The notes beneath the pieces were generated by a model. That model made no database searches and was not told the DNA's origin. It saw nothing but the letters and a program-made list of their open reading frames with translations. A stretch of DNA of 64,000 nt from Lachnospiraceae bacterium. GTDB lineage: Bacteria > Bacillota > Clostridia > Lachnospirales > Lachnospiraceae. The position numbers were made by a program, and so were the translations under genes. Numbering within the stretch: the stretch's first letter is position 1; each line of letters begins with the position of its first letter. Below, piece by piece: positions 24,637 to 33,492 of this stretch. Location: contig VSNQ01000001.1 in assembly GCA_009774395.1 (NCBI GenBank), positions 17,538 through 81,537 on the forward strand, given 5' to 3'.

Positions 24637-24671
24637 TTTTATATCTACCTCTTCCATTAACGTTGTTCCGA

Positions 24672-24786
24672 TTGACTCCGTCGCGGCAGTCGGTAAAAAT
24701 CCATACAAATTTCAAAACAAACAAATTCGTCTGCAAATGTATTTTTACTTGCAAGCTATACATTTTCTTACCGACTTGCCATGCAA
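24672..24786. repeat. palindromic element between two glycosyltransferase genes
   Basis: GGCAGTCGGTAA near 24676 pairs with TTACCGACTTGCC near 24773 (one base extra in one arm). The AT-rich interior has shorter imperfect arms. The layout resembles the other nested palindromic gaps in this locus. The element covers the false upstream extension of the GT2 frame. Confidence 0.5.
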
Positions 24787-24793
24787 TCCCAAT

Positions 24794-25960
24794 TTATTGC
24801 AACGATTGGTAAATCCGCTCTAACTGTGCAGCAATTGCCGGTGCATGAAAACGACGCGTAACAGATGCACGAATAATTTCTGCATGATACAGTTCCCTTT
24901 CACGCAAATACTGCCGAAATGCTGCAATCAGGCTTTCCATATCGTCCGGCGGAATCAATATTCCATTGCTCGTATCCACAAAATCATCCGGCCCGCCGTT
25001 TGCGGTTGCAATTACGGGTTTTCCGCATGCCATTGCTTCTATATATACAACACCAAATGTTTCATAGCGGCTAGGCAGCACAAAACAATCACATTGCTGC
25101 ATCTGCGACACTACTTGACTGCGCTCTAACGTACCAAGCCATTCCACAGAATCCGATATTCCATACGCATAACACCACTCTTTTGCTTTGGCTACAGCCT
25201 GTCCGCCACCGCCAATCGCAAGCCTTGCGGTTGGTTGTTCATCGGCAATTGTCTTCCATGCTTTTAGCAGAACGTCTATTCCCTTTTTATATAATTGATC
25301 TTCTGTCTGCATATAGCATATCGTTAGAAAACGAATATTGGTATTTTTTTGATGCTGTGCTGGTCGAAACAAATCACAATCTACAAGATTTCCAATAATT
25401 TCAATTTCTTCTGCTGCTCTATATTTTGCAATTAAGCCTGCAAATGCCTTGCTTACACAGATTACTTTTGCTGCCCGTTGAAACGCTTGGGCAATTATTC
25501 GCTCGTTTGCAGCACGAATTTGATCTGCATGAAGTTGAAATAGGGTAGCATGTTCTGTAATCACATAAGGAATCCCCGTCTGCTCAGAGAGTTTCATTGC
25601 CGCAAAACCTGCCCACACACAACAATGTGCATGAATCACATCGGTTTTCTCTCCGTTGGCAGAATACTTGGAATACAATTGTTCAATCCCTTTTGCAAAT
25701 ACTTCTCGATGCCCTTCTATTCCATGTTTAAATGGACAGAACATTTTTTTTCGCCAAATTGCAACACCTTTTACTTGCTGGTGTGCTTCTTCTGCATAAG
25801 TAAGATACTCCCCAATACATTTCACCGAATACGTATCACAATATAATATCGTTACCTGATGCCCTGCTTTTTGCAATGCAAGCGCCTGTTCCCAGAAGAA
25901 GCTGCCAAGTGTAGGACGGCTTTTTGTCCGAAAAAACGCTGGAATTATCAGTATTCTCAT
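24794..25960 (-). CDS. GT4-family glycosyltransferase
   Basis: A 388-residue GT-B enzyme. The N-terminal PTLGSFFWEQALALQKAGHQV is the typical Gly-rich acceptor loop; HAHCCVWAGFAAMKL follows; IRFLTICYMQTEDQLYKKGIDVLLKA opens the donor domain; and FVLPSRYETFGVVYIEAMACGKP (all cited in part) contains the E-x7-E motif. The ATG at 25960 follows a GTG directly after the TAA of the upstream gene, so the two are translationally coupled. GAGGG precedes. Resembles amylovoran/colanic AmsD- or WcaL-like transferases in layout. Confidence 0.87.
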   Translation of the reverse strand: MRILIIPAFFRTKSRPTLGSFFWEQALALQKAGHQVTILYCDTYSVKCIGEYLTYAEEAHQQVKGVAIWRKKMFCPFKHGIEGHREVFAKGIEQLYSKYSANGEKTDVIHAHCCVWAGFAAMKLSEQTGIPYVITEHATLFQLHADQIRAANERIIAQAFQRAAKVICVSKAFAGLIAKYRAAEEIEIIGNLVDCDLFRPAQHQKNTNIRFLTICYMQTEDQLYKKGIDVLLKAWKTIADEQPTARLAIGGGGQAVAKAKEWCYAYGISDSVEWLGTLERSQVVSQMQQCDCFVLPSRYETFGVVYIEAMACGKPVIATANGGPDDFVDTSNGILIPPDDMESLIAAFRQYLRERELYHAEIIRASVTRRFHAPAIAAQLERIYQSLQ

Positions 25961-25963
25961 CAC

Positions 25964-26794
25964 TTATTTCCCTCTTAAAAACAAAACCTTTATCCAGCTT
26001 TTAGACTGCTTAATGGCTTCCCATCCCATACCAGCCCCTACCATATACCAAAATTTCTGTCGAAAAAAAAGTTTTGCTTCTGTCTTTTTTAATGGGATTT
26101 GATTAGCGCCTGTTATAGATCCTGCTGAAATACGATAATAAATCAACTGTTTATCTAAATAACCGAACCGATATCCGCGCTTTAAAATTCTTAAATTTAT
26201 CGGATAGTCCTCCATCCAGCGGTATGCCTCATCAAAACCTTTTAATTTTCTTAATAATTTCACTGGATAAAAAGAAGCCGCTGGCGATACAATGCGATTC
26301 TGCACCAAAAGCTTGCGGTACTGCGCTTTCTGATCTAATTGTGCAAATGCATAACACCTGTTACAGTATTCCTGTACTGAAGAAAAATCACAGTTTTCCT
26401 CAGAAAACAGCACAACTTTTGCTATTGGAATAACGCCTGTATTTTTTTCACAAAAATCAAAATATTCTTGTATGGCATCAGGTGTCATATAGTCGTCTGC
26501 TGCTAAAAATATCGCATATTTCCCCGTAATCTGCTTGAGTGCACGGTTATTACTGCCGGATATACCAGTATTTACATCTGTTGTTACAAGCTTAATCTTT
26601 GTCAATGCACCCTTGTGTTGTTTTATCCAATCCGCCGCCACTTCAAGCGTATTATCCTTTGACAAATCATCTGTTATAATAAGTTCAATATTCGAATATG
26701 TCTGCGCACACACGCTGTCCAGGGTTCGTTCTATGGTATCAGCCGAATTATAAGCCTGCACCACTACGCTTACTAATTTAGAGGTTGAGTCCAT
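25964..26794 (-). CDS. family 2 glycosyltransferase
   Basis: A 276-residue GT2. The ATG at 26794 is preferred over one 12 nt upstream because GAGGA lies 6 nt before it. LVSVVVQAYNSADTIERTLDS begins near residue 6, ITDDLSKDNTLEV near 37, and FLAADDYMTPDAI near 90 supplies the metal site. The C-terminal 40 residues are basic and aromatic and may lie on the membrane. The 85 bp upstream are a tandem repeat array. Confidence 0.86.
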   Translation of the reverse strand: MDSTSKLVSVVVQAYNSADTIERTLDSVCAQTYSNIELIITDDLSKDNTLEVAADWIKQHKGALTKIKLVTTDVNTGISGSNNRALKQITGKYAIFLAADDYMTPDAIQEYFDFCEKNTGVIPIAKVVLFSEENCDFSSVQEYCNRCYAFAQLDQKAQYRKLLVQNRIVSPAASFYPVKLLRKLKGFDEAYRWMEDYPINLRILKRGYRFGYLDKQLIYYRISAGSITGANQIPLKKTEAKLFFRQKFWYMVGAGMGWEAIKQSKSWIKVLFLRGK

Positions 26795-26802
26795 TTTATT
26801 CC

Positions 26803-26889
26803 TCATTTCTTATTATATTGCATCATTTCTTATTATGCATCATTTCTTATTATGCTGCATTTCTTATAATGCATCATTTCTTATTATGC
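26803..26889. repeat. tandem array of TCATTTCTTATTAT units
   Basis: About five units of TCATTTCTTATTATGCA, 14-20 bp each with small changes, fill the gap between the polymerase-like gene and the next GT2 gene. Copies are too short and continuous to be a CRISPR. Slippage would change the spacing between the two genes and perhaps their expression. Confidence 0.8.
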
Positions 26890-26891
26890 TA

Positions 26892-28025
26892 TTAAGCCTT
26901 CGCCTGCACTCGCTCTTGAAATGGCTGGTACCAATAATATCCTAACCATATTAAAAGATAATTGCGCAGCAGATATACAGATATTAAGTGTGCCTCCATC
27001 AGCGAAAATACAGCATACGCCGCAACAATCACTAACAGGCAGTAATCTTTCTTTCTCCACGACTGCCAAATTAAATATAAATTCGCTGCAATATATCCCA
27101 AACCGATTACAATACCATACCAATAAAACAGCCGAATAAATCCTTGGTCAAAATAAGCCTGATTTTCTGGTGCAGCAAATAATTTCCAATTGACAAGACG
27201 GGCATCTTCTATCAGATATGCGTACTGAAATCTACCATTCAGCACCTTATCCAAACGAAACATAAATGCGTTCTGCACGCCTGTCACTGCCCCATATGCA
27301 GAAAACAGCGCCGCTGCAAGAAAAACAGCCGCTCCCGCCGCATAAACAATTTTCGTCTGGCGCAGTGGTTCGATATATTTTAACACAATAATACCCAAAA
27401 TGGCAAATATTGTTACAAGAATTGCTGTGTTAGAATCCGTAAACAGATACGAAACCAAATTCAGCGCCAAAAGAGCCAGGAAAGAAATCAGTTTCATTCT
27501 CTGTGCATATAGATATAACACCAGTGTAGTCATCATAAACAACATTCCCTGAAACGCATTAGGATGCCCCATGCCAAAGCAATACCGTGTTTCAATGCTG
27601 CCTTCCGGCGTTGAACCTCTGCCAAAATTCGCTGTGATCGAAAAGCTGCCAAATATCCCTGTTGCAGAAAGGACAAATAGCACTACACTGCCCAATACAG
27701 TCACTAACAATATTCGTTTCAATTCTTTTTTTAAATCCACATCTTTGCATGCTGCCACTAACACTGCTGCACGTACCGTTTCATCTCGTTCATTTATCCA
27801 ATATGACAGCACTGCAAGTCCACCGCACAAAATAATTACAAGCCATTCGCCGCGCGTATATTTTGTGGACAAAATCTTGATGCAAAATAGTAAAAACGTC
27901 AAGCGAAATACCAAACTTTCATAGGGATTGGTATAGGCGCTTTTTTCAATCACCACAATCACAAGCTCTATAAATAGCGCCGCCCAAAAACAAGCTTCTC
28001 CGGCTTTTTTGAAACCCTTTTCCAT
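26892..28025 (-). CDS. wzy: Wzy-like O-antigen/EPS polymerase or ligase
   Basis: A 377-residue membrane protein with about 10-11 hydrophobic segments. The large loop contains RYCFGMGHPNAFQG (about 170-183), which resembles the R-x-GxxHPN block of Gram-positive capsule polymerases, and a second loop, NGRFQYAYLIE, also fits. Such proteins join lipid-linked repeat units at the outer membrane face. It lies in the middle of the glycosyltransferase run, 45 nt downstream of a GT2 gene. Only one convincing polymerase is seen. Wzy sequences are very diverse, so a ligase role cannot be excluded. Confidence 0.7.
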   Translation of the reverse strand: MEKGFKKAGEACFWAALFIELVIVVIEKSAYTNPYESLVFRLTFLLFCIKILSTKYTRGEWLVIILCGGLAVLSYWINERDETVRAAVLVAACKDVDLKKELKRILLVTVLGSVVLFVLSATGIFGSFSITANFGRGSTPEGSIETRYCFGMGHPNAFQGMLFMMTTLVLYLYAQRMKLISFLALLALNLVSYLFTDSNTAILVTIFAILGIIVLKYIEPLRQTKIVYAAGAAVFLAAALFSAYGAVTGVQNAFMFRLDKVLNGRFQYAYLIEDARLVNWKLFAAPENQAYFDQGFIRLFYWYGIVIGLGYIAANLYLIWQSWRKKDYCLLVIVAAYAVFSLMEAHLISVYLLRNYLLIWLGYYWYQPFQERVQAKA

Positions 28026-28070
28026 TTATTACAGTCACACCCTTCTAAGGAACTGCCAACAACCAGGCAG

Positions 28071-28994
28071 TCACTTATTTCCAAAACGATGTCTTACAAA
28101 GCATCGAACACTTTCCTTCCACTCTGCTGCAAGTTTCTTACGATAAAGACGCGCTTCAATCCCCAGCGCTCTCGCTTCCTTGATTCCCTGATTGTATTTT
28201 ATAATATATTTTTCCAAAAAATACTCCCGGCATTCCTTGCATTCTTTTAACTGGTACTTTGTATACATATAGCGGTAATCATTATAAATCCGCATATCTT
28301 TCTCGGAAAAGCTTTCTGTATATTGATTGTCATGCACACCAATTGACACCAGCGGCGCTTCTGTATAGGCAAACTGCCCATTTCCTTTAAGCAAATCAAA
28401 ATAGAGAAACATATCCGAAGCCCAGTTGCTTTTTTCATCAAACAGCGCTGGCTTGTTTCCTCTTCGGTAAATCGTCGCACTTGGTGCTCCAATCTGGTTT
28501 CCCAAAAAAAGCAGGCGATAATCCTGCCGCAGTTCTTCAATAAACTGCGTTGGCGCATAGCGATCATATGAGGAGATAAAATGTTCCTTCGTAACATGCT
28601 GCATCTCCCCATTTCTACGAACCATTATCTGCCTGCTGCCAGAAAAAGCAAGCATTGCTTTGGGATTTGCCTCCAACAGTTTTACAAACTCGCCCAAACT
28701 GTTCGGTTCTGTGAACCAATCGTCGCTAAACATAATTTTAATGTACTCCCCTTGTGCCATTTGAATCGCTTTATTCCAATTGAAAATATGACCATAGGGT
28801 TTTTGATTATGAATATAATGAATATGCGGATATTGTGCAACAAGCTGTTCTATCGCATTGTTGGTCGAATCGTCAGAAATATTGACCTCATAATCTTTGT
28901 ACTCTTGCACAGAAATAGATTGCAGCAGCCGCTCTACTTCCTCTGCATTATTATACGTCGGAATACAAATGGAAACTTTTGGATTCGTCTGCAT
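28071..28994 (-). CDS. family 2 glycosyltransferase
   Basis: A 307-residue GT2. KVSICIPTYNNAEEVERLL begins at residue 6; VNISDDSTNNAIEQLV holds the donor Asp; and IMFSDDWFTEPNSL near 88-101 holds the metal site. The later block IGAPSATIYRRGN is common in GT2 enzymes of capsule loci. GGAG lies about 8 nt before the ATG. It sits 55 nt downstream of the GT17 gene. Confidence 0.87.
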   Translation of the reverse strand: MQTNPKVSICIPTYNNAEEVERLLQSISVQEYKDYEVNISDDSTNNAIEQLVAQYPHIHYIHNQKPYGHIFNWNKAIQMAQGEYIKIMFSDDWFTEPNSLGEFVKLLEANPKAMLAFSGSRQIMVRRNGEMQHVTKEHFISSYDRYAPTQFIEELRQDYRLLFLGNQIGAPSATIYRRGNKPALFDEKSNWASDMFLYFDLLKGNGQFAYTEAPLVSIGVHDNQYTESFSEKDMRIYNDYRYMYTKYQLKECKECREYFLEKYIIKYNQGIKEARALGIEARLYRKKLAAEWKESVRCFVRHRFGNK

Positions 28995-29049
28995 TGCTAA
29001 CTCCTTTATATAACTGCCGTTATTTTAAGTCTTTTCCATAATCGCTACA

Positions 29050-30000
29050 CTACTTTTTTAATACTTTTCTACCAAGACGCTTGATTCCTATTAATATTCG
29101 ATAACATATGTTTTTAATAACAACTTTTATTTTTCGACAGGTCTTGATTCCTGCATGCTCCTCGTGCATTATCAGGAAGTCCAATTCCTTTTGGTGCTCC
29201 CGTATATACTTCGGAAATGTTTCATCGATCTCACATCGGACAAACTTTGCATCTCTGCCAAAAATATCCTTTCCATCTTTAATCTGATCCGTCACTTGCG
29301 ATAACACGTGTTTTGAATTATATTCCTGATGTGCCGCGGAAACCACTTTTTCCTGCACACGTTTTTTGATATCTTTTTCTCCATGACCGCCCATATATCC
29401 AAAATGCCAGCCGCCATCCTCCACACGAATGCCAATAGCCTTGCGTTCCGGAAAGCGCAGTTCTCCAAGCAGCAGATTTTGTTCCCGCAGCAATTGATAA
29501 CTCAGCATTTTCGAACCAATCCATTTCTTGCGCGTTACCTCTTCAAACTCACCCGCATAGGATAATAGATTTCCTGAAACTTCCTCCATATTTAAGTAAC
29601 AATAAAATAGCCGCTGCGCAAAATGATAAATCTTGTCCTTTTGAAAATTTTGCAGAATTTCCTGTATTTTATCAGGATTGGGTATCTCGTCAAGATCACT
29701 GAAAATAATAATATCATCGTCATTACATCCCGCTAAGCCGCGCGTTACTGCGTTTTTCTGAAAGGTATCCCGATAGTGTGTATCCCCTTCGGGGGTATCT
29801 TCCACTACCACATGGATAATTTTATCTGCAAACTCTGCAAAAAGTTCCTTATTTTCCTCATAATATAATGGTTTCTTTAGACCGGAGAAAGTTTCTGTGG
29901 CTTCGCTAATAACAAACCTATCCACCACTGGATTTAATACATGAAGTCTTATTTTTAAAATATCCAATTCATTAAAAAACTGAAAGCAATCGTAAACCAT
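29050..30000 (-). CDS. GT17-family beta-1,4-N-acetylglucosaminyltransferase-like
   Basis: A 316-residue protein of GT17, the family of vertebrate MGAT3, which makes bisecting GlcNAc. MVYDCFQFFNELDILKIRL (cited at its start) is the family opening; RFVISEATETFSG and FSDLDEIPNP (about 113-122, DLDE) form the donor and metal site; and DGGWHFGYMGG near 223-233 is a second diagnostic block. The ATG at 30000 has GGAGG about 5 nt upstream; a TTG 12 nt further is not needed. The basic C-terminal tail may bind membrane. GT17 in bacteria is poorly studied; an acceptor in this glycan is unknown. It adds to the vertebrate-type family set here. Confidence 0.85.
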   Translation of the reverse strand: MVYDCFQFFNELDILKIRLHVLNPVVDRFVISEATETFSGLKKPLYYEENKELFAEFADKIIHVVVEDTPEGDTHYRDTFQKNAVTRGLAGCNDDDIIIFSDLDEIPNPDKIQEILQNFQKDKIYHFAQRLFYCYLNMEEVSGNLLSYAGEFEEVTRKKWIGSKMLSYQLLREQNLLLGELRFPERKAIGIRVEDGGWHFGYMGGHGEKDIKKRVQEKVVSAAHQEYNSKHVLSQVTDQIKDGKDIFGRDAKFVRCEIDETFPKYIREHQKELDFLIMHEEHAGIKTCRKIKVVIKNICYRILIGIKRLGRKVLKK

Positions 30001-30023
30001 GCAATCCTCCAAACTTTTATTTT

Positions 30024-32444
30024 CTATAACGCAGTTTTCGCTGTAACTTTACTATCACTGTTATCACTATTATTATTTTTATCACTATCGTTATCTTGTT
30101 CTATCTTATTATTTTCTTTACGATTCTTTCTTTTATGATAAATTCCCCACACTGCCATACCAATAAGCACTATCGCTGATACCGCATAAGAAACTTTCCA
30201 CAACAGTGGGATTTCATACTTCACTTGCACCATTCCTGTATAATGCGGTGCAACAACAACATTTACGTAGTTGTTTTCCCCATTTTGGATCTCAAGCTCC
30301 TGTCCATCTGCTAACGCGTAAGCATGGTAATTGTCGTAGTTGAGTAACGGAATTTCAACGGTTTTGGGCTTATCCGCGGTATTGGTGCACAGAAATGTCG
30401 TAATACCGTCTGTATAATTATAATCCTCCACCGTAACAGCCGATTCATCTGTCACAATTTTGCGCCAATTCATATACCCACCTACTGTATTTGCAGGAAG
30501 GTACTCTCCACTGCTGATATAATCATTCTTATCCAAGATACCATATACTGTCGTTGTTTGCACTTCATTGCCATATACAACATAAAAATGCCCCATATTC
30601 AAAACAGTCAATAATGCCATAACACCACAAACCACTTTTTTCCATACCGGATTCTGCAAATAATAAATCCCTATTAACGAAGCAAATACGCCAAATACGG
30701 TTCCCAATGACAAATACCTCCACGGAAACTGTATCATACAAAAGATTTTCGCTACGCCTTCATGAATATTGCGCAGACTATCCCACGGAAAGCACCGCAG
30801 TGAAAAGATAACACATGCAATTGTAAAACCAGCGCACACTGCCCCAACACGCATCAATGGACTCTTATCAATCTTCCACTCATACTTTTTAACACAGCAT
30901 GCCAAAAATGTTCCCAATCCCAATATAAGCGCAATCCCCAAGGCTATCGGCATTTCATATGTCATTCCTTTCTTACTGTCACCCGTTGCTGACATAAAAA
31001 TACCAAGCACTTGCAGAATATATGTTCCATGCTCTTGAATTTCGTTAATCTTATCCTGATTTACTGCAATATTCATTTGCATAGACTGCAAAAATGGCAA
31101 TAAAAATCCAATATTTATTCCAACGGTTAGCAGCGCAGCTTTTGCCAGCGTCAAAAATCTTTTGGGCTGTAAAGTTTTCTTAATACATATCATGCACAGC
31201 AATAAAATAAAAAATGCGGAAAGTTCACAGGATAAAATATGACACTGGATTAATCCAGACAAGCCCAGCGCCAGCGAAAAATACCCTCCCCCGCGTAAAT
31301 TTTCATTTTTTTCCATAAAGACCTTGGCAAACCCATAAAGTACAAGTGGGAAAAATGCCATTGCCGTATATTCTCCAATTGCTGCCCTTACGTATGTATT
31401 GGCAATCCGATACGCAGATAAGGTATAAATCATAGCGCCAAACAACGCTAAATATTTGTCTTTCAGCAACTGCTTTACACAATAATAACAAATGAAACAG
31501 GTCACAGCATTTATAACAACCGCATAAAACTGGTAGCAAACTTGCAGCGGTGCCCCCATACAATATAAAATCGCCGGAGGATAAAGGAAGAGCTGACTAT
31601 AAAAAAGTGGTGTCGCATACCCATACCCATTAATCATTTCCGTTTGAATGGGTACAATCCAATGACCATTTTTTAACCCGTCCGCAAGCGACCAGATACG
31701 CGCCAAGTGGAAATTCATATCGTGTCCCCAAAACAAAAAGTTTGCAAAAAGCGGCAAACTCGAAGCAACAATAATTGCAATCAAACCTGCAACCACCACT
31801 TTATTTTGATAGGAATTGGCAGTAAAGAAATAAATATAAATAAAATCAACAAATACAAAAATAAGAATCCATGCCAGAATACAGGTCAATCTCCAAATGG
31901 GAAGCTCATTAATTGTAATATCGGATATCTGCAAATCCCCCACACCATAAAAGGTTACTTTCACTTCCAAATCATCAATGCCTGTAAAGGACTGCACCCA
32001 AACTCTATCCGTCATACTGGAATAGGAATCATATAATACAATCTTATTGTATTGATACCCAAACGAATCATCAGCAGATACCAATGTAATATCCCCTGTC
32101 ATATCATCACAGTTGCCGCCGCCATTTTCCATATCGTAAAGCACAGAATTATAATGAACTGTAAGCTCATACATCCCATGTGGTAATTTCAACTTCTCGC
32201 TGCTGATAATCCACCTTCCAAACGGCTCTGTATCATTTCTCCCTGTGATAAAAAAACTCCCGTCTGTATTGGTCGTTACAGCCGTGTCCTTCACAATTAA
32301 ATTACTCTTATCCAGTACATATGTTGCAGGCTTTCCCAAAGAAGCAGCAATCATTACCAACAACACTATCATTTCAGCAATAACAACAATTGTAAATCCT
32401 TGATATTGCCGTGCCAAATCTTTCCATTTCTCTAACTTTATCAT
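30024..32444 (-). CDS. large YfhO-like membrane protein
   Basis: An 806-residue protein. A first helix (about 17-38) is followed by a 150-residue extracytoplasmic beta-rich domain (CBM-like) with many Asp and Gly residues. The remaining body has about 12 membrane helices with the motif FLFWGHDMNFHLARIWSLA (about 254-272) at the presumed active face, and an extracytoplasmic C-terminal domain precedes the last helix. The final 30 residues are Asn/Asp/Lys-rich low complexity. The frame is open further upstream, but that part is inside a dispersed repeat, so ATG 32444 is used. Likely a GT-C-type transferase or glycolipid exporter component; function unproven. Confidence 0.6.
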   Translation of the reverse strand: MIKLEKWKDLARQYQGFTIVVIAEMIVLLVMIAASLGKPATYVLDKSNLIVKDTAVTTNTDGSFFITGRNDTEPFGRWIISSEKLKLPHGMYELTVHYNSVLYDMENGGGNCDDMTGDITLVSADDSFGYQYNKIVLYDSYSSMTDRVWVQSFTGIDDLEVKVTFYGVGDLQISDITINELPIWRLTCILAWILIFVFVDFIYIYFFTANSYQNKVVVAGLIAIIVASSLPLFANFLFWGHDMNFHLARIWSLADGLKNGHWIVPIQTEMINGYGYATPLFYSQLFLYPPAILYCMGAPLQVCYQFYAVVINAVTCFICYYCVKQLLKDKYLALFGAMIYTLSAYRIANTYVRAAIGEYTAMAFFPLVLYGFAKVFMEKNENLRGGGYFSLALGLSGLIQCHILSCELSAFFILLLCMICIKKTLQPKRFLTLAKAALLTVGINIGFLLPFLQSMQMNIAVNQDKINEIQEHGTYILQVLGIFMSATGDSKKGMTYEMPIALGIALILGLGTFLACCVKKYEWKIDKSPLMRVGAVCAGFTIACVIFSLRCFPWDSLRNIHEGVAKIFCMIQFPWRYLSLGTVFGVFASLIGIYYLQNPVWKKVVCGVMALLTVLNMGHFYVVYGNEVQTTTVYGILDKNDYISSGEYLPANTVGGYMNWRKIVTDESAVTVEDYNYTDGITTFLCTNTADKPKTVEIPLLNYDNYHAYALADGQELEIQNGENNYVNVVVAPHYTGMVQVKYEIPLLWKVSYAVSAIVLIGMAVWGIYHKRKNRKENNKIEQDNDSDKNNNSDNSDSKVTAKTAL

Positions 32445-32452
32445 ACTTCTTT

Positions 32453-32543
32453 TATACTCAAAAACGATTAGATTTTCCTTTCTACACAACACATATTGTC
32501 CGCTTATGCAAGATAGGTTGTGTAGAAATTGAAAAATCTTAAC
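32453..32543. repeat. dispersed TATACTCAAAAACGATT repeat, copy 2 (complete)
   Basis: This copy has a perfect 12-bp inverted repeat, TTTCTACACAAC (32479-32490) with GTTGTGTAGAAA (32517-32528), enclosing ACATATTGTCCGCTTATGCA. The flanks GATTTTCC and GAAAAATC extend the pairing. It matches copies at 22574 and 53210. It lies in a gap of minus-strand genes. Confidence 0.8.
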
Positions 32544-32659
32544 ATTTTTTAGTATTTAATCCCTTTCCCTATATTTCCGTTCCTACACCGTAAAGAATCC
32601 CCCTGCGCATTTTGCAGAGCCATTTCTTTACAGTTATGAAAACCGTTGTTATTTCGATT

Positions 32660-33412
32660 TTATAAAAACGATTTCTTAAATTTTGCAAATACCTTTTGGC
32701 ATTTTTTCCGAATCGGTTCTTTGATAAAATTGGGGTACTGCGCATTCGTTCCCTCCCATTTATGAAAGGCAAACGGCGTAATGCCTTGTACTTCTGGTAT
32801 CATTTTTTCATGACTATAATACTTTGCCACTTCCAAAGGTGCGATACGCATTCCCTCCGCTTCCAGAAGGTGGCGAATTTTACAACAGATAAATCCATCC
32901 TCATAATACCACATTTTACCGTATGCATACTCTCCCGTCCATGGTATCTTTGCCTTTCTGGGAAAATCCATTAAACGCTTGCTGCGGATACCAGCGCTGT
33001 TCCCTACACGGCAGATATTTCCATTGATATCGCGATACGTTGTTGTATCCCCTTTTGGCGGGAGCGGCCAAGGCGCGCCAATATAATCATAATCCAGAAA
33101 TTCATCCCGCCACAATTCCGGATGTACCACAAAACCATCCGCATGGACAATTAAGACAAACTCCGTATGAATATGACTTCCCAGTTCATAAACCATTTTG
33201 TAATTGAAGTCATCAATATTGTTGAGTTTATCCGTATGGCTGTAACGAATACACTTGGGAAGTCCAAACGGTTTTTTATGTGTAATCAGTACCGCATCCC
33301 CAAACGCAATGCCACGCATACTGTATTCCATTGCTTTTATGGTTGCCCAAATATTCACACTCGTCATCGCTGCCAGCGTCACATTGGGAAGTTTTCGCTT
33401 CTCTGCTGCCAT
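32660..33412 (-). CDS. DUF5672-family putative glycosyltransferase
   Basis: A 250-residue protein with the DUF5672 core: VLIVHADGFVVHPELWRDEF (about 106-125), then YDYIGAPWP and GNICRVGNSAGIRSKRL, and a HEKMIPEV/FAFHKWEG end block. The HADG and later acidic residues suggest a GT-A-like metal site, and this domain occurs in capsule loci and eukaryotic glycosyltransferases. GGGAG lies about 7 nt before the ATG. Function is not characterised for the family; transferase activity is inferred. Confidence 0.75.
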   Translation of the reverse strand: MAAEKRKLPNVTLAAMTSVNIWATIKAMEYSMRGIAFGDAVLITHKKPFGLPKCIRYSHTDKLNNIDDFNYKMVYELGSHIHTEFVLIVHADGFVVHPELWRDEFLDYDYIGAPWPLPPKGDTTTYRDINGNICRVGNSAGIRSKRLMDFPRKAKIPWTGEYAYGKMWYYEDGFICCKIRHLLEAEGMRIAPLEVAKYYSHEKMIPEVQGITPFAFHKWEGTNAQYPNFIKEPIRKKCQKVFAKFKKSFL

Positions 33413-33492
33413 TCCCTATTCTCCCATCTATATGCTTCCTATTTATATACTGGGGTATCTAATATACCAGTAGTTAAAATACCTGTTTTCGT

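Noticed and set aside
24637..24708. N-terminal extension of the GT2 gene at 23890
   Set aside because: It lies inside a palindromic intergenic element; the internal ATG has a better ribosome binding site and matches the family start.
26803..26889. Possible CRISPR array
   Set aside because: Units of 14-20 bp are contiguous without unique spacers, and no cas genes are in the window.
32445..32492. GTG-started N-terminal extension of the YfhO-like protein
   Set aside because: The extra 16 residues are encoded by a dispersed repeat that also occurs at 22574 and 53210, so the downstream ATG at 32444 is preferred.
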